DNA of 64,000 nt, from NCBI GenBank assembly GCA_963920765.1, contig OY987242.1, positions 40,165,264 through 40,229,263 of the forward strand, written 5' to 3'. The notes below the pieces were generated by a model. It saw only the letters and a list, made by a program, of their open reading frames with translations, searched no databases and had not been told where the DNA came from. The stretch comes from Ulota crispa. Its lineage: Eukaryota > Streptophyta > Bryopsida > Orthotrichales > Orthotrichaceae. Shown piece by piece: positions 37,129-48,664 of this stretch; within the stretch, counting starts at the first letter, position 1; each line of letters starts with the position of its first letter. A program made the position numbers and the translations under genes.

Positions 37129-37434
37129 GTGGCTCCCGAGATTGCTGTCCCTAGTGAAGACGGCAATGGTGAGGCCATGCGAGACTCTGAAGATCGTCAG
37201 ATGGAGGGCATTGACAATGGCGTGGACTGCGCCAATGGGGACCGCGCCCACCAAGACAGTGCCAACGCAGATAGCATGCATGCGGACCACGCCAGTGCGG
37301 ACTGCGCAAGCGCGAACCAGGGCAATGCGCACAACTGCGCCATTGTTGAAGATGATTCAGCGGATGAACTTGAGGATTTGCTACCCTTTGTTGAGGATGA
37401 GTGCAAAGATGCCATCTCCAAGATGTTGGACTAG
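37129..37434 (+). pseudogene. Acidic segment with five-residue periodicity
   Basis: Between about 37222 and 37335 the translation falls into pentads that begin DCANG, DRAHQ, DSANA, DSMHA, DHASA, DCASA, NQGNA. The DNA period is 15 bp and clearly degenerate. The segment is followed by an acidic stretch (EDDSADELEDLLPFVEDE). It belongs to the decayed element around it. Confidence 0.5.
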
Positions 37435-38130
37435 GCCGAGCCAATTCAACCTATGCTTCCTTCCAACCCTAACCCCATGCAGAAAATTCAGCCGGTTGTT
37501 GAGTATACGGGTAAGGCCATATACAAGTCTACTCTAGTGGCAGAGTTGAATGGGAATCCATTTTTGTCAAAGGACAGGCTCATCCGCATCAAGAACTCCG
37601 TGCACTTCAACAACGCCAAGGATTATTTATCCGCCGCAAATTCCACAATCACGGCACTCCTTGAGCTTGGTAGTGATTGCGGAGTCCTTTTTATGCAATC
37701 AAAGAGCCTTGGGCAAAGTTCAAGAGTTGTAGCAACGCAAAAGAAGAGCCGCTCTGGCGCCCACCTAGGACAACCTGTTGCTGTGACTTCAAGGGTGGAT
37801 GTGGGTAGTTGGTGGCTTGGCAGGGTGCAGAAGATGCAAAGGAAGGTTGGGAAAAGTTGGGGATTATGTCGCCACCCCATTGACCTCATGGCCCAAACTT
37901 CAACATGTAAGAAGGGAAGTTCCTCACCGTCCATTCAAATCATGCTTAATTGGTTTAAATCTTCACCTGATAGGAATAAATACAAGTATGACGTCACTGA
38001 TAGTCAATGGATTTCCATAGAGAGTGTGATTTGCCTAATTCCACTTTCTTTCAACCCAAGAAACAATTTTTACACTCTTGAAGAAAATGATAGGCAAGTG
38101 TTAGATAAATTTTTGTCTAAAGGTACTTGA

Positions 38131-39801
38131 TCATTGAAGAAGTATAGTCATTGCTAATATCCTAACCAACCTTGTTTCCTTCATGTAATTTTTTTCAAAT
38201 TTTTGGATCAACTCTGGATTATCAGATGTGGCCGTCGACTTTGGATGGAAGTGGCTTTTTTTGCTATGAAGTGTACTGAAATGTATGGCTTGTGCTTGGT
38301 AGATTTGCCATTGGACGCATTTCTACATTTACTTGTTTGAGGGTGTGGTTGGAACAGGTTTTATAAGAAGGTTTATCTTGAACGGTCATTGGCTTTGCAC
38401 AAACAAACTATTTGAAATGGATGGAATGGTTGAAGTTGAAGCAATGCTGGCAACGATTTTAGGTAAAGGGGGACTTCAGCTCCAATGTCTTGCTTGACTT
38501 ACCTCATGGAATGTGGGACAATACCACCTCAATTTTGGTCCTTCCATTGCATTTTAACCTTACCTTCTATGAAGTGCTCTCTTTAATATAAGGTGCCATG
38601 GATCCCTCTTGTGGGTGGTTAGTCTTCTAAACCGCTAATTTTAGCACGGGTCTTCATGTTTTTGCTAAAAAACGCAAACCTGCAAGGAAATTGAAGAAGT
38701 TTGTATTAATATTGCTCTGCAGGCTGAATGGGACTTCATGTTCAAGGTCACTGAATCCATCATTTCTAATAGCGGGCTTGGAATTGACAAACAAGATGGA
38801 TGGAGATTATCTGCACCAATCGTTGAATTTGCTGATGCAACCGTTGCTGTCACGTCTGACAGCACCATCGAGATCCAATGGCTAGGTGACTATCAGTCCA
38901 GCCAAACCTTGCATGGCAACATCCTACCATTTCTCTTCCAAGGCGCTTGTCATGTCTCCAGCCGCCTCTTGTTGGTACCTTCAACGCATGTTCCTCTCCA
39001 TCTCTCCTCAATCCCTACATTTCTACTTACATTAATTGTTTCTCATGCTCTCATTTACTGTGCAAGTCATGAGGGAAGAGAGGTAAGAGGAGAGGTCAAT
39101 TTTCCGCACAGATTGAGGAGAGGAAGAGAAGTAGTGAGGGGAATTTGTTGTTGTGTTTGGGAATCAGCACATTGTACCTAGACACCTAGTTTGGTAGCAT
39201 AGGCAGTCCAAAGTGAAGAGCGCTGCACGAATCCACCTCACAATCCCTATGCAATTTCACAGCTTCACAATCAGGAGGCGTGAGTGCCTTCATGGACACC
39301 TGAATTGCAACCAATTCACCAATCTACAAGTCTAGAAGGAGGAACATCGAGAGGATTTTACCCTGCAACAGCACCCAATCAGCCGTTTCAGGCAATTGAC
39401 CAGGAGGTGCGCTGTCTTTGTTGTACCTTATAGACGCGGAATTTGGAGGAGGTGCAGTCATGGCGGCTAGGCGTTTGAAGCTGCAGTGCGTGCAAAAGCG
39501 ACGTTGGAAGGTGAATCTCCCTAAACTACTTGCAATACTGTTTCTCTTTCTTTCTGGAATGTTGATGCTCTTTTGTTTTCAGCAATTGCAATTCCAACGT
39601 TTGTTTTCATGAGACATTTGTTTTTGTAAATTACAGGGAGTGGGTTAGATTGGTAGAATGTGCATGTAAGCTGGAATTGAAAATTGCAAAGGATTGTGCT
39701 TGATAGCTGTGTTCTGCACATTTGAATTTTGTGGGTGTGAGAATCCGTTCTGCTTGGTGAGTTTACTTAAATCCACCTAAACCCTTATTTTGCAAGCAAA
39801 C
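38131..39801. other. Intergenic or repeat-derived DNA
   Basis: An ORF at 38738-39181 could contain a short exon after a TGCTCTGCAG acceptor at about 38723, beginning AEWDFMFKVTES, but its second half is low-complexity and no partner exons are certain. At 39460 a short ATG frame (MAARRLKLQCVQKRRWK) ends at a GTGAAT donor-like site and might be a first exon of the ORF at 39802. Confidence 0.3.
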
Positions 39802-40329
39802 ATGGCAAACAAAGAGGTGCTGCATCAAGTGACTGAAATCCTAGGCGTTCATATGCTGAAGTTTGCGAGGGGCTTGAAAGAAGATAAGTGGGAGCAATTG
39901 TCCATCAGCAATGACCATCAGCTCACTGCCCTTCCCTGTCTGGCAGCGGTTTGCAAGGAGTGGCATGATGCTGTGCAGGTGTTGCCAGAGTTCACCGCCT
40001 TACACTTAGCCAAGGCTCAGTTTGTGGAGTTCAAAAACAGGCTGATCTCCCTCAATACCTCACAAGCAAGGAAGAGGGACATTGCCCTCATGTTCCACAT
40101 GTATGAGAGTGCTCTGCCCTTGTTTTCTTGTTCTTGGCTTTTGCAAGATGGTCTAGAGGAGAGGCTAAGGTGCGCAGCTCTGGCAGAGCTATCTGTCATT
40201 GACTTGCAGCGCATACACAGCGCTTGGAAAGGAGGTTGGAGTACCTCAGAGATAGAAGTAGCTCCTGGAGCTACATTGCAACCTCATAGCCATAAACTCC
40301 TCACCCCTTCTCATCGTCCTAAACCATAA
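39802..40329 (+). CDS. F-box-like hypothetical ORF, 175 aa
   Basis: The ATG at 39802 opens a 175-residue frame. Residues ~44-58 (LPCLAAVCKEWHDAV) match the usual core of an F-box, where a Leu-Pro start leads to a cysteine and an aromatic residue in a helix. F-box proteins recruit substrates to SCF ubiquitin ligases through SKP1. The match is short, the N-terminal half of the motif is not clear, and no kelch, LRR or other substrate domain follows. The C-terminal residues are low in information. A first exon may lie at 39460. It sits between the decayed element and a hAT relic, so it may be a gene fragment carried by repeats. Confidence 0.3.
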   Translation: MANKEVLHQVTEILGVHMLKFARGLKEDKWEQLSISNDHQLTALPCLAAVCKEWHDAVQVLPEFTALHLAKAQFVEFKNRLISLNTSQARKRDIALMFHMYESALPLFSCSWLLQDGLEERLRCAALAELSVIDLQRIHSAWKGGWSTSEIEVAPGATLQPHSHKLLTPSHRPKP

Positions 40330-41862
40330 ACCAAGCAGGACATCCTCTAAGGTAATCCCTAAACATTCAATGTCTTTTGCATATGCTATTCCTTTAGTCT
40401 TTTCCAAATGCTAAAAACTAGTGCTCCATTCTTTGTGTGCGTTTCAATCCATGTCCATGTTCTTCCAACTTTCAAGCATTAACCTAATTCTATGTGTCTA
40501 TTGCAATGCAAGGGCAACACTATGTGGGACTTTCTAGCATAGAATGCTTTTTCTCTTGCATTCCATTTTGATGCAAAACTATATGGGACTTTTCAATCAT
40601 AGAAGTTTTTGTCCTTGCATTCCATTTTCATGTGGTAGACTATATTTGTGAATAAGCATGTTTCAAATTAGGTGTATGAGCTTCTTTTGGGTATGAGTCT
40701 ACCAATGTAGGCATCACATGTACATTGTTTTCCACTCTTTGTGTTCCTAAACACAATGAGAACATACTATTACATACTAGCATGCACAACTTTACATTTT
40801 TTCCCCCCAAACCAACCATGAGTGTGCAAACAAAAATTCATTGCATGTTATTGTGTACAAGTCTGGTTTAGCAAAAAATGTTGTAGGTTTTTCTTTAGAT
40901 CTAATGAACCATATCATTTATTCCCCTAAAATCAACATTATAAGTAATGCAAGCCCCTTTTTTAATACCCCAAAGTAGAAAATTATCTAATCATACCCTT
41001 CCTTAAAAAAAAAAAAAAGAACCCCCTTCCTAAAATACTTGGTGATCGCATCTATATCATTATTTTTTAACACACTACCCCCCCCCCCCCCCCCCCCGAG
41101 CTCTTGAGTCTTGACTTAGTGTAGGATTGCATGTTTCTTTGATTCCAAAGGCAAGGGCTTGGAGGATGGAAGCTAAGGGTGACTACTATGTAAGTCACAA
41201 GGGTAAAAATGAAGGTTTTTTTAGCAAATGGATCTAGTTTCATTGAAAAATGAAGTTTTTAAGAGAGAAAGGACTTGTATTTAGAAAGTAGACTTGTTGA
41301 TGATCCAATTTCCACCAAAATAAAGTATATATCTCTAATGTGATAAAAGAAAAGGACTTTTGAACATAGCTCCTAAAACTGTCACAGTGCTTTTTTCTTG
41401 CTAAAAAGGACTCTTGAATTGATATGTAGACTCATAAAATGGCCACAATCTTTTGGCATCATTATTGGAAGATTGGGATGATTACATTTTGAAATAAATT
41501 TTTTATGAATGTAATTTATATTTTGGAGAAAAGGAATTTTATGTGCTCCTGAATGACTACAATTTTTGGCCCATTTTGGGGATTGATTTCTCTAAGTTAA
41601 ATTAATTTTTTTTACTTTTTTTCTTTACTAAAGTGTCTTAGAATGGTATAAACTAGGGTGGCCAACCTTTGGAATTTGAAAATCTCATTGAGAAGAGGGA
41701 GAATTCTCATAGGGAACACAAAAACACTCCATTTTGTACTCAAAAAATGACTTTTTTTTTTGCTACAAATGGTCACCCTTAGCTTGCATCTCCTCGGTTG
41801 CTTCTCATTGCGGTTTACTTCTCATGATCTTCTTCTGTTGGTATTCTCCAACATCGTGTGAG
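40330..41862. other. AT-rich intergenic DNA with a 20-nt poly-C tract
   Basis: No gene is seen. A run of about 20 C at 41078-41097 is the main feature. Confidence 0.5.
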
Positions 41863-42569
41863 TATATGCCTGCCAAGGGGGCTCATTTGGGTAGCTTTAG
41901 ATTTCCAAGTGATTTCTATGAAGTACTTACAGATGTTGGTGTGGACTGCCATGTGCAGAGATTGCTCAAAATCTGTGTGATGAGCTCAATAAGAGGTTCC
42001 TGTAGCAAAAGTTGCTTGATGCTTTCGGCATCATTTCTCCACAATACTAGCACCAAGAAGGTGCTGAAGTGAGCTTTGAGGCGCACTTGGCCGTGTTGAA
42101 GAACTTTTACAGTCATGCCTCAACAATGAAGGTAGCCCAGCCGGAGGGGAAACCATACATTGCTCTAGCAATGCTTTCCATAGCAAGTTTGGAGAACCAG
42201 CCAGGCTTGTTTAAGATGACAATGCGGGCAAATTACGAAGCCGCATGTGGTCCCTCCTTTGATGTGAACCCCGTTATCAAGCTCTGGCAAAAATTAGCAA
42301 ATTCTTGCCACTTGACCAAACTAATCTCTGAATATTTCAGAGTTGCGGAAACAGGGTGTTGCATGGTCTTAGGCTCCATTGAAGATGAAAGGTGCTTCTT
42401 GACCTTGAAATTCTTGAATTCCTGCCAAAAGAATAGGCTTGGCAAGCATTTGCCATTGGCTATCCAAATGTTTGGCCAAAAATATTACACCCTAGAGAAT
42501 TTTCCATATCAAGAGGCAATAGACTCTTGGAAAAATTCCGTCAAGGTGGGCCAGCATGGAGATGTCTAG
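41863..42569 (+). pseudogene. hAT-family transposase relic (C-terminal dimerisation region)
   Basis: The frame 42069-42569 encodes a stretch typical of the C-terminal dimerisation domain of plant hAT transposases: a helix with SEYFRVAETGCCMVLGSIED, then ERCFLTLKFLNSCQKNRLG, then HLPLAIQMFGQKYYTLENF. The usual order (small hydrophobic run, GS-x-E-x-ER-x-F, then RNRLG-x-HL) is easy to see. Upstream DNA back to about 41863 reads as hAT-like only with an internal stop and a frame change, so this is a dead fragment. No DDE catalytic residues, BED finger or terminal inverted repeats were found, so the element is 5' truncated or strongly eroded. Confidence 0.65.
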
Positions 42570-42834
42570 GGCATCAGTATCCTTACTATTTCATCCTTGA
42601 TTCCTTAGTTTTCATGAAGACAGCACGGTTTGCACTTCTAAAATCTGAAGTGAACCGTGCATTGCTAAAGTGAACCTTAACAAGGAAATGTTAAACCCTA
42701 AACTGGAGGTGCACTTGCCAAAGTTGGAGCGAGGCCGAGGAGTTCCCGAAGTTGGAGCGATGAGAGTCGGCCAAGACATGGGAGCAATTGCGGCATCAAG
42801 CTTTTGTTAACTATTTTGTATTAACCCTGTACTA

Positions 42835-42920
42835 CTAACACTAACGTGTCTTGTATGTTTAGTGTTGTTGTGCAGAGCAATGAGAGCTCTAACACTAACG
42901 TGTCTTGTATGTTTAGTGAT
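42835..42920. repeat. Tandem duplication, period about 56 bp
   Basis: The phrase AACACTAACGTGTCTTGTAT followed by GTTTAGTG occurs twice head to tail, with the first copy near 42836 and the second near 42891. Confidence 0.8.
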
Positions 42921-43023
42921 GGTGTGCGGAGCACTAACACTGCAAAATGGGCAGTCTAGTTGGATTCAAACCCCAAGTTAGTGACTCCCTTTCATTACAG
43001 AGGTTACTATTTCATATAATTTG

Positions 43024-43176
43024 CAATGCAATGGCAAAGTTTGGACATTTGAATGCCTTAGTTAGCAATTTCAGCAGCGCAATGGCAAATTTTATACATG
43101 TAAATGCCTTAGATAGCAATTTCATTGGCTTAATGGCAATTTTTTTTTACATGTAAATGCTTTAGTTAGCAATTTC
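43024..43176. repeat. Three-copy tandem repeat, period about 56 bp
   Basis: Each unit has the form GCAATGGCAAA..., then ATGTAAATGCCTTAG, then TAGCAATTTCA. Three diverged copies are recognisable. Confidence 0.8.
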
Positions 43177-43714
43177 AAGAAATAAAATATGGACATTGTT
43201 GTACCACTGTCACCAAGTACTTGCCATTGTTTCAAAAAGCATTGTCAGAAATTTGCACTTGTGTCAATCACGCCCATGAGAATTAGCTGCCATGTATTCC
43301 TAAATTATCGTGGTACTCGCAATGTGCTCTACTCCCAAAAAAAATTATTTAGATTTTTACATTTTACATCGGAAAATATTTCTCTGTTTTTACCATTGCA
43401 CAAGAAGACTGCGAGAGTAGCCCCTTTTCAGTAGGGGGAATATAAAATATGCAAAACCCGTATATGGGTTTCCAGGATTGCTGGCCTGCATTGCATTGCA
43501 CTAGACAGGAGTATAGACAAACAAGCCATGGTGGTTTGCAGGGTGGTTCGCAGAGTCTGCTCCGTCCTTCCTTTCCTTCATCATTTGCACAAATGCGGCA
43601 TTTCAGGCTTTCGGTACTGCAATTGTCTGTAGGCCAGGCCAGGCCAGTAAGGTAAACGTATCCAATTCCCACCACCATATCCAATGCAGTTCATATGTGT
43701 CCCCCGATGTGTCC

Positions 43715-43826
43715 AAGGTGGTAATTTTAGTCTTGAAATCTAGGGAGATTGTAGATAGCTTATTTCTTGCAACACAAAATAAACTACCTACAACATTCCT
43801 AGATTTCAGTACTCAAATTACCACCT
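43715..43826. mobile_element. Small foldback MITE with AGGTGGT ends, 112 bp
   Basis: AGGTGGTAATTT at the left is matched by the inverted AAATTACCACCT at the right, and pairing continues inward (GAAATCTAGG...CCTAGATTTC). The right side is followed by TA. The ends resemble the AGGTAG group. Confidence 0.75.
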
Positions 43827-43898
43827 TAAAAACATATGAACGGCATTGGGTATGTTTACCTTAGACCTTCTACAGTCTATACCATTGAGGTCTCAAGG

Positions 43899-44231
43899 CC
43901 GGTTCAAACTAGCAATTGGACAAAATTATCTCATAGTTGAAACATCAATTTTGTTAATTAAAGTGTTCACACTTAGGGTTTGTCTGGTACTTCAACTTGC
44001 CATGTCATCAATCAATATAGCCACGTTAGCGGACAAGATAGTGAAGTTTTGGGACTTGCTATGAGAGTGGCTCCAAATTTATCCGGTTGATGAACACTTC
44101 TACTTTGTAGCAACTTTGTTCTCCAACACTCTTGGATAACAACATGGCGTGAAAGTGCTATGGAGGATGAAAGACCGGATTGGGTGCCACTTTTCAATTT
44201 CATGTTTCTTCCGATCGCTAGTTTGAACCGG
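43899..44231. mobile_element. Inverted-repeat element, about 333 bp
   Basis: CCGGTTCAAACTAGCAATTGG at the left and, inverted, CCGATCGCTAGTTTGAACCGG at the right. It is non-coding, the class is unknown and no clear target duplication was read. Confidence 0.5.
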
Positions 44232-44834
44232 GTTTCAAACATGTTTATTGGCTCTGGACTCCAATGGAGGAGGCTTTGTATTAGAGAAGCTAAGGTAGCT
44301 AGATACACCCATTCCTGACCCCTGCTCAATTTTGCACCCTAGATTTGAGGCTTTCACCACACATTGGTGAACCCATAGTGGAGCAATGAATGTCACTTGC
44401 ACAAGCAAATTTTGCCACATGTTAGTTGTTGAGATGCTATGAGACAGTTGGGATTGGGACCATCCACTGCCACTATGGGAACATATCCAAGCAGTTTCAA
44501 GATTAGTCTAGAGTCGCTAATAGGGACCCTATGAACTACAACTTTGCCCTTTAATATGAAATAATCTACAATATGTTTTTCCACAAAAATTATGTTTCAT
44601 GATAGCTTGTTGAAAGGCTAACCTTGCAAAAAAATTTCCAAAATTTTCCAAAACCTTGAGATATCCCAAATCCTTAAATGATTGGGTATGGGTTTGTCTA
44701 CCTTACCTTGAGGAAGTTTGCCCAGAAGTTTGAGTAAGTACCGTACTGAAAAATCAAGTCACTGCTATAGGGATATGTTAACAATGCCTTATTCATTAAA
44801 TTGGGAAAACCAAATTCCCAAGTTGTACTTCATC

Positions 44835-45223
44835 TTAACCCTTAAACGTCTGCTGTGTGGCCATGGCCTGCCCACACTATAGCTTCAGCTGTGTTTTTAC
44901 TGTAGCTTCAATAGTGTTTTGATAGATGGGCACCAATAGTATTGCTTCTAAAAGTTTCAAAAGTCAATATTACATGCCGACCTCATGAAAATTGCAATAA
45001 GGGCAGCTTGGGATCTAACACCATGATTTTGAATTTTCTCACAATTTGGGTCACCTAAAAATATGAGCATATTTGATAAGATTGTTATTTGCCTTCTATG
45101 ATGGATCATGTGTTTACGGTCACTTGGGAAAAAAAATAGTTGAAAAACAACTTTTTCTATTGTACATAATGTTTTTTCAAGGCCAAAGGACGAAAAATGT
45201 CATCATGGGTGTTTAGGGGTTAA
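44835..45223. mobile_element. TTAA-flanked element, 389 bp
   Basis: The ends are TTAA-CCCTTAAACGTC and GGGTGTTTAGGGG-TTAA. It is non-coding and lies 27 bp from the family C copy at 45251. Confidence 0.7.
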
Positions 45224-45250
45224 CCTAATGCTTGGTTTAAGGTGGTCATC

Positions 45251-45490
45251 TTAAACCTTAAAGACGGAGCTACTACAATACATACTGTGTACGCTGCTGT
45301 ATATTTGACATTTGTTACCAATAAAAAGTTTTAATTTGAGATCTTGATTACCTCACTAGCACAACATTGATCTATATTCTAACTTCTTTGATGATCTCAA
45401 ATGCAATAAAGGTGTGAATGCACTCCAAATACAAGAAAAATACTCCGTATTGTACTGGTCGCAAAGGCCTGCCTTGTCTTTAGGGGTTAA
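45251..45490 (-). mobile_element. TTAA-flanked MITE, family C, 240 bp
   Basis: The ends are TTAA-ACCTTAAAGACGGAGC and GTCTTTAGGGG-TTAA. The interior (TACCAATAAAAAGTTTTAA, then TTTGAGATC, then CTCCAAATACAAGAAAAATA) is the inverse of the family C copies near 2.4 and 14.3 kb. Confidence 0.8.
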
Positions 45491-46843
45491 ACCCCAAATG
45501 TTACAAAATTCCCAATTTAATGAATATGGCGTTAAACGTTCCTGTTTGTTACAAGTTGCTAAAAACACTGCTGAACTTGCTAAACATTCAAATTGTATTC
45601 TGATTCTCACGGTTTTGTCGATTCGCAAAAATCCAGGGACCGAGATGCTTCACCTAAAGTTAGCCGCTATCGAGTGCTGTTACAGAAATAGTTACGATTC
45701 TTTCAAACATGTGTAGGAACTGAACGATAACGATTATTATATAAACAAGTGTGGTGTTGAAAAGGGTCGATATGCATGGCCTTCGATCGAAATCTGAGCC
45801 TCTGTAAGCTTATCCTCGGTTAAATTTCCACAATGCGAGACGATGTTCAAGTGTTACACCTGGAATCGGAAAAACAACCAGTTAAGCTTAGAGTGCAGCG
45901 CTTTAGCGCTTCTCTTGCAGCTGGTGCACGCAGCTGAAAGGAAATCCAAAGCCAACCGGATCCGTCTGCATCCTGTCACGTGACTGTTGCGGTACAGGCA
46001 CAAGAACCCCAGTCAGAGAGAACACTCAGAAGTAAATTACGCGCTGTAAATATTTTTACCCGCTAACTTACTTCCTACAGGAGTTACAGCGTGGCAGAAT
46101 TTAGTACACTTTTACATTATGCGCAATCACGAATTATGATTTATGACGAGTGCCATGATGAGAGCCATGACAAGTGGTGCAACTCTCAAATCTATTTTCA
46201 TCGCTCATTGGAGGACGTGCTTCAGTCACTTAAGTTAGTCAAAGCTGCGCTGGAGAAGAAAATGACGTCCTCCAAGTCCAGTGGATAGATCACACCACGT
46301 GGATCGACGCTAGCTGTGACATTACTGACATACAGTGAAACAGCCCATGCAGTTCTCATGGTTCCAAGTTTAGAAGATGTCACTGATTCCAAATCTCTCT
46401 GGAGCACCTACAGTAGTACCCTTATTCGCTTTAAAATAACAAACAATTCTTTTTCATCTGACTTCGTCATTCTGCAAGCAGGTACTCTGCATTGAAGGTG
46501 GTGTAGTGCCTGTACATAAAAGCTTCACATGCCTGAACGAAGGCATTAGAGTCGGTGTTTCAGCTCAGAGCGGATGATGTTCTGATAGTTGTGTGTTGGC
46601 TCTCGCATGATATGGTGGAAAGAGAGAAAGGGTGGGGACGGGGCTAAGTTTCTAGGTTCAGTAGGCGATAGGTGGGCCGGAACTGCCACTTTTCTACAAC
46701 TGGTTGTTCTGGAGCTCTGGTTATCAGCAGTGGGGGTTTCCTGGAGCTTCTAAGAGCAGGTTTTGTTGATTATAGTTTCTAGAATTTCTAGCGTCGATCG
46801 TGAGTACTTGCTAGATCAGTTGGTGGTTGTGTCGGTTGTGAAG
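45491..46843. other. Upstream region of the allene oxide cyclase gene
   Basis: This is a probable promoter and 5' leader. An open frame at 46091-46288 on the plus strand and one on the minus strand at 46222-46407 overlap each other; neither has recognisable content. No clear TATA box could be assigned. Confidence 0.4.
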
Positions 46844-48270
46844 ATGTTCCATCGGAGTCACGATTCGGAGGTGCAGGAGCTCAAAGTGTTTGAGATCAAC
46901 GAGCGGGACAGAGGAAGCCCCGTGTTTCTGCCGCTTGGAGGCCGCAAAGACGCTGCCACTGGCGCTCATACCAATGGCCTCGGCGACCTGGTGCCGTTCA
47001 GTAACAAGGTTGGTAGCCAACTCCAGCTTTTCCTATTCTTCCTTTCTCCTTGCACACCCGGATTTCTCCCGGTACTTCGAAGTACTAGTTCTTAAGTCCC
47101 GCAAACTCTCTTGAGTTCTAGTTTTTATCGCCATGTGTAACGTAGTGTGAGATTGTACACCAATGCCGAAGGGACAGTAGACAACCGCGTTTCCATATAA
47201 TGAAGAATCAATCTGAGACAATGTTTAATTTTGAGGGGAAGTACCAATCTGTGACTTATTTTGAGGATGGACCTCGTTATGGTACGTTTTTTGAAAAGCG
47301 TGAGCGTGGTGTGGTGTGGAGCTGTACGATGGATCCCTGACGATGCGGCTGGGCATCACGGCCGGCTTGTGCACTCTCATCTCCCACAACGACGAGAAGA
47401 AAGGAGATCGGTACGAGGCCTTGTACAGTTTCTACTTCGGCGACTATGGCCATATCTCCGTACAGGTACTTACCGACATTTTTCAAAATTGTTACTGAAT
47501 CGACTGTCGGTATTGTAGAGAATACTACTTCACTACCAGAATTCCACTTAATTGCAGCTCTGATAACAGTGCTGCTATAACTTAAAATAAAATTCCAGAG
47601 TTTGCAGCTCAATGGTTTCACTAACTTAGTCTCTTCCCAAAATGAGAGTCTGGACATTGCTTACGCCTGTACCAAGTCGTTGTTCTCGTAGTGTCTTGCT
47701 GCAGTTTTGCCGATGTTAAGGGTGGGTGATGTCGGGGAGCTCGTTGAAGAGATTACTGGGGTTTAAAGCCGAGCTCGTTCAAGATCGACTTGCTTAAACT
47801 GTTTTAACCAAAATGGGAGAGGTTGTAGATCACCATTACGGTGACTGTACACAGTCCCATTCGCATGCAAAAGATCAGTTGTCGTGCAAACTTAGCCATG
47901 GATACAGGCCAACCCAGTGTACATTGAGAAGAGACGAGTTGCAGGAGATAGAATAGATCATGTTTTGGAAGATGAGTGCGCGAGGTTGATGTTTTTGGAT
48001 GCCTTTTTCCAGGGGGCGTACGTGACCTACCAAGACACCACGCTGGCCATCACGGGAGGCACTGGAATATTCGCCGGGTGCTATGGCCAAGTGAAGCTGC
48101 GGCAGCTCATCTTCCCCTTCAAGCTGCACTACACCTTCTTCTTGCAGGGCATTAAAAAGCTCCCCACCGCACTTTGTCGAAAACCAGTAGAGCCGTCTGT
48201 GTCGGTGGAGCCATCGCCGGAGGCGAAGGCATGCCATCCCGACCACTGCGCTCCCAACTTCACCAACTAA
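46844..48270 (+). CDS. AOC: Allene oxide cyclase
   Basis: This enzyme cyclises the unstable allene oxide from 13-hydroperoxy-linolenate to cis-(+)-OPDA in plastids, the stereochemistry-setting step of oxylipin/jasmonate-type synthesis. Exons are 46844-47008, 47322-47465 and 48013-48270 (165+144+258 nt, GT-AG introns, phase 0), giving 188 residues. The ATG at 46844 is the first in frame; upstream only a TTG codon extends the frame. It has no long transit peptide, so plastid import, if any, must rely on a short N-terminus. Residues known to line the AOC barrel pocket are present: E17 and N19 (FEIN), P26, F52 and N54 (VPFSN) and C72 (GLC). Core strands read [21 protein letters not shown] and [21 protein letters not shown]. 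Two oddities are an insertion around residues 34-45 and a C-terminal tail of about 28 residues ([12 protein letters not shown]..., then CHPDHC) beyond the usual end. Confidence 0.95.
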
Positions 48271-48664
48271 CGAACTCACGCACGCACGCCGGTGGTGTTT
48301 GAGATCTGATTTCTCTTGGTCGTAGACTCCAGTATGGAATCATTCCTCTTACAACGGCAATCTGTACTGCTGGCTGGCACACTGAAATTTGATGAAACTT
48401 GAAACTTGGGAGAATGTTTGCGCATCATGCATGTGCGCGTTGGAATAAGTTTGCGCTATTGTTGATGAAATGCCGAGTGCGATCATGGAGGGGTTATTTT
48501 TCCAAGTTTCTCGTGATTGGTGTGGCGTTCGGGGAGTTTGTTAAGTTCTGCTCGCTCGGTGAAATCTCCTCCTCACAGGAATGTGCCTGTTTCGGTTTTT
48601 GCTGAACTTAGCGGCGACCAGTTTCATCCTCTTCTTAACTTCAAAGTCTTCCGGTCTTTTTTAC

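Larger units (their letters stand above)
33540..38130 (+). mobile_element. Decayed unclassified element encoding a large zinc-finger-containing protein
   Basis: A run of plus-strand open stretches with one coherent character spans about 4.5 kb, broken by several interruptions, so it looks like a decayed gene or transposon rather than a working host gene. In order it shows: an N-terminal acidic part; a Cys/His region near 34130-34270 (CKECNKEC ... HLHSALHIKQWC); a second Cys/His-like segment near 34480-34600; a CHICC...CNNC segment near 34950-35030; a patterned core near 35600-36330; an acidic repeat region near 37200-37330; and a Trp-rich C-terminal part near 37800-38060. I could not identify terminal repeats. 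The core may be a transposase, but I cannot name the family. Confidence 0.5.
42570..43714. other. Intergenic DNA with minisatellites
   Basis: It holds two tandem-repeat clusters (listed separately) and no supportable gene. Confidence 0.5.

Noticed and set aside
45414-45716. 100-residue plus-strand frame
   Set aside because: It starts inside a family C MITE and runs into intergenic DNA, so it is a chance frame.
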